Below the pieces are notes generated by a model, which searched no databases, was not told where the DNA came from, and was given only the letters and a program-made list of their open reading frames with translations. Source: Bacillota bacterium (GTDB lineage: Bacteria; Bacillota; Clostridia; Acetivibrionales; JAKOSZ01). Taken from it: a stretch of 8,867 nucleotides of DNA. Position 1 is the first letter of the stretch; each line of letters opens with the position of its first letter. A program made the translations under genes and the position numbers. Below, piece by piece: positions 1-4,814 of this stretch. Location of the stretch: the NCBI GenBank assembly GCA_029776555.1, contig JAKOSZ010000071.1, positions 1-8,867 of the forward strand. Reading direction: 5' to 3'.

Positions 1-1022
1 GTAACGAAGCCGTTCCTTTGCCCCAGCTCATTGACGCCACGGTCCCCGTATCCCAGTTTAATACGGTGGAGGTAGCCCGGAAAGCCCTGCCGGCGGTGGT
101 GGGAATCCAGGTGCTGAAGGTGGACAGGCCGTCCCTTTTCAGGGGGAATGAAGAAGAGCTGTGGGGAGTGGGGTCAGGAGTAATCGTCAGCCCCGACGGC
201 TATATACTTACCAACAACCACGTGGCGGGGGGCAAAAACCGGAGGATGATAATCTCCCTGGCCGACGGGAGAAACGTGGAAGGCTATACCGTCTGGTGGG
301 ACTCGGTGCTGGACCTGGCAATAGTCAAGGTGGACCTTTCCAACCTGCCAACGGTCCCCCTGGGAGACGCGGAAAAGCTCCGGGTGGGTGAACCGGCGGT
401 GGCCATAGGGAACCCCTTTGGGCTGCAGCTGCAGAGGACGGTGACCTCGGGCATAATAAGCGCCCTCAACCGGACCATCCAGGTTGAAAGCGACGAAGGA
501 ATAAACTACATGGAAGACCTGATCCAGACCGACGCCAGCATAAACCCGGGCAACAGCGGCGGCCCGCTTTTAAACTCAAGGGGCGAGGTGATAGGCATAA
601 ACACCGTCAAGGTAGCCAGCGCCGAGGCCATAGGCTTTGCCATACCCATAAACATAGCGGTACCGATTATAAACCGCCTGGTAAGGGACGGCAGCTTCAA
701 CGAACCTTATATGGGCATATTTGCCTACGACCGGGAGGTCATTCCCTACCTGGGAGTCAATTTCAAGCTGGACAGCGGTATATATGTGGCCCACGTGGAC
801 GAAGAAGGCCCCGCATACCGAAGCGGCATAAAGGTGGGCTGTATCATAACCCGGGTGGACGGCATTGAGGTAAACAGCATGATGCAGCTTCGAACCTATA
901 TTTACACCAAGGAGCCCGGGGACACCATCGAAGTGACCCATATTGAAAGGGAAACGGGCAAAGTGGTTACGGTGCCGATTAAACTCGGGGCCAAGACCAG
1001 GGACGGGCTTGTGACCAGGTAA
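1..1022 (+). CDS. htrA: HtrA/DegP-family trypsin-like serine protease with one PDZ domain (5' end outside window)
   Basis: Envelope quality-control protease that degrades misfolded proteins, normally membrane-anchored with its catalytic domain outside the cytoplasm. Numbering from the TTG at base 18, the catalytic triad is visible: His68 in TNNHV, Asp99 in DLAIV and Ser180 in GNSGG. The oxyanion and substrate loop (NPGNSGGPLL, then GEVIGINT) is intact. A single PDZ domain spans roughly residues 231-325, and the protein ends shortly after it, as in typical Firmicutes HtrA. The frame is already open at base 3 and no N-terminal membrane anchor is visible. The TTG at 18 is therefore probably internal and the true start lies upstream of the window. 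It converges on the minus-strand regulator with only 7 bp between stop codons. Family assignment is firm; the particular paralog (HtrA, YyxA or other) cannot be told. Confidence 0.93.
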   Translation, partial: NEAVPLPQLIDATVPVSQFNTVEVARKALPAVVGIQVLKVDRPSLFRGNEEELWGVGSGVIVSPDGYILTNNHVAGGKNRRMIISLADGRNVEGYTVWWDSVLDLAIVKVDLSNLPTVPLGDAEKLRVGEPAVAIGNPFGLQLQRTVTSGIISALNRTIQVESDEGINYMEDLIQTDASINPGNSGGPLLNSRGEVIGINTVKVASAEAIGFAIPINIAVPIINRLVRDGSFNEPYMGIFAYDREVIPYLGVNFKLDSGIYVAHVDEEGPAYRSGIKVGCIITRVDGIEVNSMMQLRTYIYTKEPGDTIEVTHIERETGKVVTVPIKLGAKTRDGLVTR

Positions 1023-1029
1023 AAGGCTT

Positions 1030-1524
1030 TCACTGCCGGGAAAGGTCCCGGGAGTTTTCGGCCTTAAACCGGGCAAAGCGTTCCGTGACATCGGGGTTTT
1101 CTTTGAAGAAGCTGTTTAAGGTATCTATCCGCTTCAGTGTGTTTATGCTGATGTTGTGCTCAATAAGCTCCGTTTCCGCCAGTATGTTGTCCTCGACGCC
1201 TATGGTTTTTAAAAAAGTCTCAATGACGTTGTGGCGGTTTAAAAGAAACTTGCCAATCTCCCTGCCCTTTTCGGTGAGGAGGATTATGCCGTACTTTTCG
1301 TAGTGCAAGAGCCCCAGGCCGGCCAGCTTCTGCACCATTTTTGTGGCCGAAGAGGGTTTTACACTGAGCTTCTCCGAAAGGGTGTTCACCCGGATGTAGC
1401 CCTCCCCCAGGCTGTGCCTGTAAATCATTTCAAGGTAGTCTTCCATGGCCGAGGTCAGAGTATTCCTGTCCTGCACCAGCAGCTGATAGCCCCGTACCGT
1501 ATGGAACTTGTTCCGGTTTTTCAT
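1030..1524 (-). CDS. mntR: DtxR/MntR-family metal-dependent transcriptional regulator
   Basis: Metal-sensing winged-helix repressor that binds DNA when loaded with Mn2+ or Fe2+. The 164 residues comprise an N-terminal stretch of about 26 residues, the helix-turn-helix domain (about 27-95, recognition helix around KPSSATKMVQKL) and a dimerization/metal domain (about 96-150). There is no C-terminal SH3-like domain, which matches MntR rather than DtxR/IdeR. Aligned with Bacillus subtilis MntR, all six metal ligands appear conserved: Asp29 and Glu32 (D8, E11), His98 (H77), Glu119, Glu122 and His123 (E99, E102, H103). The first ATG is preceded by a weak GGTGG. I keep it because the extra N-terminal segment (KFHTVRGYQLL) is, as I recall, usual in clostridial members; Met27 is the alternative start. 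The gene is divergent from feoAB, which suggests that it controls iron uptake. The symbol reflects the family; the in vivo metal is not established. Confidence 0.88.
   Translation of the reverse strand: MKNRNKFHTVRGYQLLVQDRNTLTSAMEDYLEMIYRHSLGEGYIRVNTLSEKLSVKPSSATKMVQKLAGLGLLHYEKYGIILLTEKGREIGKFLLNRHNVIETFLKTIGVEDNILAETELIEHNISINTLKRIDTLNSFFKENPDVTERFARFKAENSRDLSRQ
1036..1057 (+). terminator. possible intrinsic terminator of htrA, inside the 3' end of the opposing regulator gene
   Basis: CCGGGA (1036-1041) and TCCCGG (1046-1051) form a 6-bp G+C-rich stem with a 4-nt loop AAGG, followed by GAGTTTT. It lies 14 bp after the htrA stop codon, the right place to end that transcript, but it overlaps the last codons of the convergent minus-strand gene. 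The T tract is short, so strength is uncertain. Confidence 0.4.
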
Positions 1525-1567
1525 AAACCACCACTGCCTTCCCGGAAATAGCCCGCCGTTTTACTAA

Positions 1568-1573
1568 ATTATA
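1568..1573 (-). promoter_or_regulatory. candidate -10 element of the mntR-like gene
   Basis: On the minus strand this reads TATAAT, a perfect -10 hexamer, placing transcription start about 37 nt before the regulator's start codon. No convincing -35 element is found at 16-18 bp spacing, so support is partial. The region around it is A+T-rich, in contrast to the flanking genes. Confidence 0.35.
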
Positions 1574-1623
1574 TTCGTAACCTTCCGGTTTTATTTAACA
1601 TATATTAGTTGTAGCCAAAAAAT

Positions 1624-1652
1624 TTGCACGCCTCTTAAGAGGGGCATATAAT
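1624..1652 (+). promoter_or_regulatory. sigma-A type promoter of the feoAB operon
   Basis: TTGCAC (1624-1629) and TATAAT (1647-1652) are separated by exactly 17 bp, a near-consensus vegetative promoter. Transcription would start near 1659, giving a 5' leader of about 90 nt before the feoA start. A perfect 12-bp palindrome occupies most of the spacer, so a bound repressor would block RNA polymerase. Confidence 0.8.
1631..1642. promoter_or_regulatory. putative operator 1, palindrome CCTCTTAAGAGG within the feo promoter spacer
   Basis: A perfect 12-bp palindrome between the -35 and -10 elements of the feoAB promoter. Bases 1632-1645 recur exactly at 1697-1710. The CTTAAG centre is shared with B. 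subtilis MntR boxes, whose core reads CCTTAAGG. With a DtxR/MntR-family gene next door, this is the best candidate binding site for that regulator. Role is inferred from position and symmetry. Confidence 0.65.
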
Positions 1653-1657
1653 GTGTA

Positions 1658-1679
1658 GACGCGAAATTAGCAGCGCGTC
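1658..1679 (+). other. short hairpin between the two operator copies
   Basis: GACGCG (1658-1663) and CGCGTC (1674-1679) can pair in a 6-bp stem with a 10-nt A+T-rich loop at the very start of the predicted feoAB transcript. It could protect the 5' end of the mRNA or be a DNA site; no function can be assigned. Confidence 0.3.
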
Positions 1680-1696
1680 ATTGGCCTTGCATCCTG

Positions 1697-1710
1697 CTCT
1701 TAAGAGGGGC
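1697..1710. promoter_or_regulatory. putative operator 2, second copy of CTCTTAAGAGGGGC
   Basis: An exact 14-base copy of part of operator 1 (1632-1645), displaced by 65 bp, about six helical turns. The palindromic core here is CTCTTAAGAG (1697-1706). It lies around +40 of the predicted feoAB transcript, upstream of the feoA ribosome binding site. Two in-phase sites suggest cooperative binding or looping by the neighbouring regulator. Confidence 0.6.
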
Positions 1711-1748
1711 GTATTGTATGAGATACGTCTTTTCGGGGAGGTTTTGGC

Positions 1749-1988
1749 GTGGAGGAGAGTTTATTGCCCCTGGATCGCTTGCCCCTGGGGAAAAGGGCAA
1801 GGGTAAAGAAGCTCATGTCGGAAGGCGCGCTGCGGAGGAGAATGCTGGACCTGGGCCTGGTGTGGGATACGGAAGTGGAAGCGCTGCAAAAAAGCCCCTC
1901 CGGGGACCCCACGGCCTACTTCATAAGAGGTGCCGTCATAGCGCTGCGCTCGGAAGAGGCATGCAAGGTGCTGGTGGAAACCATTTGA
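1749..1988 (+). CDS. feoA: FeoA, small cytoplasmic SH3-like ferrous iron transport protein
   Basis: FeoA is a small cytoplasmic partner of the FeoB iron transporter, thought to bind FeoB and modulate its GTPase or channel. The 79-residue protein shows the family's order: a start near LPLGKRARV, then RRRMLDLGLVWDTEVEAL, then GDPTAYFIRG and a closing AVIALRSEEACKVLV. Length is normal for a free-standing FeoA. The GTG start at 1749 is chosen because GGGGAGG (1735-1741) lies 7 nt upstream. An ATG at 1718 belongs to another frame. It is the first gene of the operon, 33 bp ahead of feoB, under a promoter carrying two putative metalloregulator operators. Confidence 0.9.
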   Translation: MEESLLPLDRLPLGKRARVKKLMSEGALRRRMLDLGLVWDTEVEALQKSPSGDPTAYFIRGAVIALRSEEACKVLVETI

Positions 1989-2021
1989 CAAAACAGGGCC
2001 TTTGACGGGGGTGAAGCGGCT

Positions 2022-4175
2022 ATGGGACTAAGCGAACTATCTGTTTGGGCGACTGCCCCGGAGCTGAAAAGCGGAACGGGCTTTAACCGCCGGGGCAAGG
2101 TAATTGCCCTGGGGGGCAACCCCAACGTGGGTAAGAGCACGGTGTTCAACCGCCTGACCGGAATGAGGCAGCATACGGGCAACTGGCCCGGAAAAACCGT
2201 CAGCAGCGCCGTGGGCCGTTACGTGTATATGGGAGAGAGCTTCCTGCTGGTTGACATACCCGGCATGTACTCTTTTTCCGCCGGTTCGGAAGAAGAAGAG
2301 CTGGCCCGGGATTTTATCTGCTTCGGCAGCTATGACGCCATTGTGATGGTGGCGGACGCCACCTGCCTTGAGAGGAACCTGATCCTGGTACTTAAGGCCA
2401 TTGAAGTGGCCAGAAACGTAGTGGTGTGCGTAAACCTGATGGACGAAGCCCGGAAGAAAAAGATCGAGATTGACCTGGATAAGCTCTCCCATAGACTGGG
2501 GGTGCCCGTTGTCGGCACCAGCGCCAGGAGCGGGAAGGGACTTGACCGTCTGATGGAAGCGGTGTATAAAGCGGCCTTCCAGGATATCCCGGAAGCCGGG
2601 GACGCCATCCGCTACGACCTGGAGGTGGAACAGGCGGTTTTGATTGTGGAGCCCCGTGTCAGGGAGCTCCTGGGGGACAGGATAAAGGCCAGGTGGGCGG
2701 CCTTGAAACTGCTGGAGGGAGACAGGCCGCTGCTGGCTGCCATTGAAAGGCAGCTGGGGGTTAAACTCACCGGGGACCCGGTGGTGGCCGGAGCCTTGGA
2801 GGAGGCCAGGAACTCCCTTGCAAGGGCGGGAGTAGGGGAGGAAGAGCTTAAGGACAGGATAGCCTTTAGGCCAGTGAAACTGGCCGAGGAGATATGCAAA
2901 GAGACGGTGACATTCCAGGACAAGAACTATGGCAGCCTGGACCGGAAAATAGACAAGATCCTCACTTCCAGGGCCTTTGGCATACCCGCAATGCTGCTTT
3001 TCTTAGGGCTCATATTCTGGATTACCATCAGGGGCGCCAACTACCCCTCCGAGGCCCTTTCCGCCGCTCTGTTCTGGCTGGAGGGAAAGCTCAGCGCCTT
3101 TTTCATGCAGGCGGGAGCACCCCTTTGGCTCCACGGCCTTTTGGTGGAGGGTGTATACAGGACTGTGGCATGGGTTGTGTCGGTAATGCTTCCTCCCATG
3201 GCCATCTTTTTTCCCCTCTTTACTCTGCTGGAGGACCTGGGCTATCTCCCCAGGGTGGCCTTTAACCTGGACAGCTTTTTTAGAAGGGCCCGGGCCCATG
3301 GCAAACAGGCCCTGACCATGTGCATGGGATTTGGCTGCAACGCTGTCGGGGTCATGGGCTGCAGGATAATAGACTCGCCCAGGGAGAGACTCATTGCCGT
3401 CCTGACCAACAATTTTGTCCCCTGCAACGGGCGCTTTCCCACCCTTTTTGCCTTGAGCGCCATGTTTTTTACCCACGGCATGGGCGCCCGGCTTAAAACC
3501 TTCCTGTCCGCGGCCATACTCCTGGGGATTATCCTCTTCAGCGTGGCAGTCACCCTTGGGGTTTCAAGGCTTCTCTCCGCCACCGTCTTAAAAGGCCTGT
3601 CGTCTTCCTTCATCCTAGAGCTTTCCCCCTACCGGAAGCCCCAGGTGGGCAGGGTCATTCTCCGCTCGGTGTTTGACAGGACCCTCTTTGTGCTGGGGCG
3701 GGCGGTGTGCGTCGCGGCTCCCGCCGGGGCAGTGATTTGGATCCTGGCCAACGTGCGTATAGGGTGTTTGAGCCTCCTGGATCACTGCGCCGGCTTTCTG
3801 GACCCCTTTGCCGGCCTTATGGGAATGGACGGCTATATTCTGATGGCCTTCCTGCTGGCCTTTCCCGCCAACGAAACCCTGCTGCCGGTTGTAATAATGA
3901 GCTATTTGACGGCGGGAAGCATGTGCGAGCTAAGCTCTTTGGGGGAACTGAGGCAGCTCTTCATCTCCCGGGGATGGACCTTCATTACGGCCCTTAATGT
4001 GATGCTCTTTTCCCTCATGCACTTTCCCTGCAGCACCACCTGCTGGACCATAAAAAAGGAGACCGGGAGCTTTAAGTGGACCGCGGCGGCTTTCTTCCTG
4101 CCTACTGCGGCGGGCGTTGCCGCGTGTATTATAGTGGCCCTGCTGGGGCGGCTCTTTGGCCTGCACCGGGTATAA
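2022..4175 (+). CDS. feoB: FeoB, ferrous iron transport GTPase/permease
   Basis: Main Fe2+ importer of anaerobes, a polytopic inner-membrane protein with a cytosolic N-terminal G domain. At 717 residues it is a normal length. G-domain motifs: G1 GNPNVGKST (32-40), the G2 Thr in WPGKT (55-59), G3 DIPG (78-81), G4 NLMD (138-141) and G5 TSAR (166-169). A helical linker follows to about residue 317, then the membrane part begins (first helix about 319-337). Gate regions contain Cys434 and Cys439 (MCMGFGCN), then Cys468 in PCNGRFP, and the C-terminal FPCSTTCW places Cys670 and Cys674 before the last helix. About 31 residues precede G1, slightly longer than usual, with no fused FeoA domain. The start is supported by GGGGGTGA 7 nt upstream. 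The gate sequence GFGCNAVGVMGC differs from the enterobacterial GFGCNVPA type and, as I recall, fits a clostridial subgroup. Expression is probably metal-repressed with feoA. Confidence 0.95.
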   Translation: MGLSELSVWATAPELKSGTGFNRRGKVIALGGNPNVGKSTVFNRLTGMRQHTGNWPGKTVSSAVGRYVYMGESFLLVDIPGMYSFSAGSEEEELARDFICFGSYDAIVMVADATCLERNLILVLKAIEVARNVVVCVNLMDEARKKKIEIDLDKLSHRLGVPVVGTSARSGKGLDRLMEAVYKAAFQDIPEAGDAIRYDLEVEQAVLIVEPRVRELLGDRIKARWAALKLLEGDRPLLAAIERQLGVKLTGDPVVAGALEEARNSLARAGVGEEELKDRIAFRPVKLAEEICKETVTFQDKNYGSLDRKIDKILTSRAFGIPAMLLFLGLIFWITIRGANYPSEALSAALFWLEGKLSAFFMQAGAPLWLHGLLVEGVYRTVAWVVSVMLPPMAIFFPLFTLLEDLGYLPRVAFNLDSFFRRARAHGKQALTMCMGFGCNAVGVMGCRIIDSPRERLIAVLTNNFVPCNGRFPTLFALSAMFFTHGMGARLKTFLSAAILLGIILFSVAVTLGVSRLLSATVLKGLSSSFILELSPYRKPQVGRVILRSVFDRTLFVLGRAVCVAAPAGAVIWILANVRIGCLSLLDHCAGFLDPFAGLMGMDGYILMAFLLAFPANETLLPVVIMSYLTAGSMCELSSLGELRQLFISRGWTFITALNVMLFSLMHFPCSTTCWTIKKETGSFKWTAAAFFLPTAAGVAACIIVALLGRLFGLHRV

Positions 4176-4253
4176 AGGAGATTATGCAGGCCGGCGCATA
4201 ATCATCCCGGAGGCACACTGTTTTCATTTACACTGGCTATAAAGGAGCTTATG
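4171..4253 (+). repeat. pair of near-identical 16-mers, each a ribosome-binding-site-like sequence plus ATG, after feoB
   Basis: Bases 4171-4186 and 4238-4253 match at 15 of 16 positions (TATAAAGGAG, A or C, TTATG), 67 bp apart. Each carries AAAGGAG just before an ATG, yet the reading frames close after five codons and one codon respectively. The first copy overlaps the feoB stop. They may be remnants of a small feo-linked gene or a chance duplication. No credible protein is encoded here. Confidence 0.4.
4180..4203 (+). other. hairpin directly after feoB
   Basis: GATTATGC (4180-4187) and GCATAATC (4196-4203) form an 8-bp perfect stem with an 8-nt loop, five bases past the feoB stop codon. 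No T tract follows, so it is not a standard terminator, though it may stabilise the 3' end of the feoAB mRNA. Confidence 0.4.
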
Positions 4254-4324
4254 TAAAGGAAGGTGACGGTTAAATTGCGCACCTTTGGACCTGACCAGGG
4301 GCGGAAAACGGCGGCTGGCTGACA

Positions 4325-4353
4325 GTCCCGGGGAAGGGATAGGGTACCGGGAC
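4325..4353. repeat. inverted repeat upstream of the hppA promoter
   Basis: GTCCCGG (4325-4331) and CCGGGAC (4347-4353) flank a 15-nt purine-rich loop. There is no T tract on the plus strand. It sits 23 bp before the -35 element of the next promoter. It could help end the feoAB transcript or be a protein site; neither is shown. The rest of 4176-4375 has no recognised gene. Confidence 0.35.
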
Positions 4354-4375
4354 AGCATAAGTTATCGTTAATATA

Positions 4376-4404
4376 TTGACATACTTATTCCACATTGCTA
4401 TCAT
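4376..4404 (+). promoter_or_regulatory. strong sigma-A promoter for the hppA leader
   Basis: A perfect TTGACA (4376-4381) and TATCAT (4399-4404) with 17-bp spacing. Start would be near 4411, giving an unusually long leader of about 400 nt before hppA. The arrangement mirrors the promoter of the ilvB T-box leader (7022-7050). Confidence 0.82.
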
Positions 4405-4410
4405 GTAAAT

Positions 4411-4562
4411 TGATTATGTGTATCTGAACAAAAGATAATGAAGGGACTAAAGATGCCGTTGAGAGAAGAGAACCGATATGTAGTTGGGGTCGGTACATAG
4501 GGTATGAAGCAAAGTGATTTCTCCCTTCGTCCCTGCATTTGCTGCAGAAACGGAGGGGTTTT
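4411..4562 (+). promoter_or_regulatory. T-box-like leader RNA of hppA, apparently truncated
   Basis: This leader shares the landmarks of the ilvB T-box: ATGAAGG at 4438, AGAGA at 4467 and CATAGGG at 4496 (spacings 29 and 29). In the ilvB leader they fall at 7083, 7115 and 7144 (spacings 32 and 29). CCGAT/GTCGG (4473-4477 with 4489-4493) forms the distal Stem I arm, and ATGCC/GGTAT (4453-4457 with 4501-4505) closes it. Seventeen bases of the terminator (4520-4536) are identical to 7397-7413. Missing are the T-box bulge TGGTACC and some 200 nt of the central region. AGGG-T-ATGAAG (4499-4509) can still pair with CTTCGTCCCT (4525-4534) as an antiterminator-like helix. A possible specifier is GCA (4509-4511, after GAA), which would be Ala; this is speculative. 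It could be a degenerate T-box, a minimal derivative or an attenuator of other type. Confidence 0.55.
4523..4562 (+). terminator. intrinsic terminator/attenuator hairpin in the hppA leader
   Basis: CCCTTCGT (4523-4530) pairs with ACGGAGGG (4550-4557) with one G-T wobble. Above a small internal loop, CTGCA (4533-4537) pairs with TGCAG (4543-4547), leaving a 5-nt loop. A short TTTT run (4559-4562) follows. Its 5' strand can alternatively pair with upstream bases 4438-4446 or 4499-4509, so termination appears switchable. It lies about 250 nt before hppA. Confidence 0.6.
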
Positions 4563-4814
4563 CATGTGGAGACATTGGAGAATGACCTAAGCAAACCCTC
4601 TCTTTATCGCGGTATGTCGGTTTTGCGATTTCCTTCGTTCTTTTCGGCAAACGCCGCCCGGGAGGCTTTCTTTTTGAGACAGCCGGGCTTTCAGCCATGC
4701 CGGGAAGGGCAGAAGCCTGGCAGCTTAGACACACTGGCTTTTGGAATCGGCGGGGAATCTCAAGGGCGTCTTGGAATTGGAAGCAATAACTAACAAAGCA
4801 AAGGAGCGAGTGAA
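4563..4814 (+). other. non-coding G+C-rich leader between the attenuator and hppA
   Basis: About 250 nt without a convincing gene. Several pairings are possible: CGGC/GCCG (4645-4648 with 4653-4656) and GCCCGG/CCGGGC (4656-4661 with 4683-4688). A T-rich patch TTTCTTTTT lies at 4667-4675, and a GCCGGG/CCTGGC pairing occurs near 4700-4720. No known riboswitch motif was recognised. The region ends in AAGGAG (4801-4806), the hppA ribosome binding site. An 84-codon frame across it has no family-like features and overlaps the terminator stem. Confidence 0.4.

Noticed and set aside
1718..2005. 95-codon plus-strand frame overlapping feoA
   Set aside because: feoA in the other frame has clear family motifs and a well-spaced GGGGAGG; this frame is Gly/Arg-rich out-of-frame translation.
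4453..4500. Possible 15-codon leader peptide (MPLREENRYVVGVGT) with AAGGGA upstream
   Set aside because: The AAGGGA is part of the ATGAAGG landmark shared with the ilvB T-box, and the codons show no run of a regulatory amino acid. RNA structure explains the segment better, so it is not listed as a gene.
4411..4562. Fluoride riboswitch before the pyrophosphatase gene
   Set aside because: Considered because fluoride riboswitches can precede pyrophosphatase genes, but the characteristic conserved GAUG and CUAAACUGCC-like elements are not seen.
4504..4590. 28-codon frame with a CICC motif across the hppA leader
   Set aside because: It runs through the terminator hairpin and its T tract, and has only a weak ribosome binding site 2-3 nt before the ATG.
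4539..4793. 84-codon plus-strand frame in the hppA leader
   Set aside because: It begins at a TTG inside the terminator loop, lacks a ribosome binding site and shows no recognisable domain.
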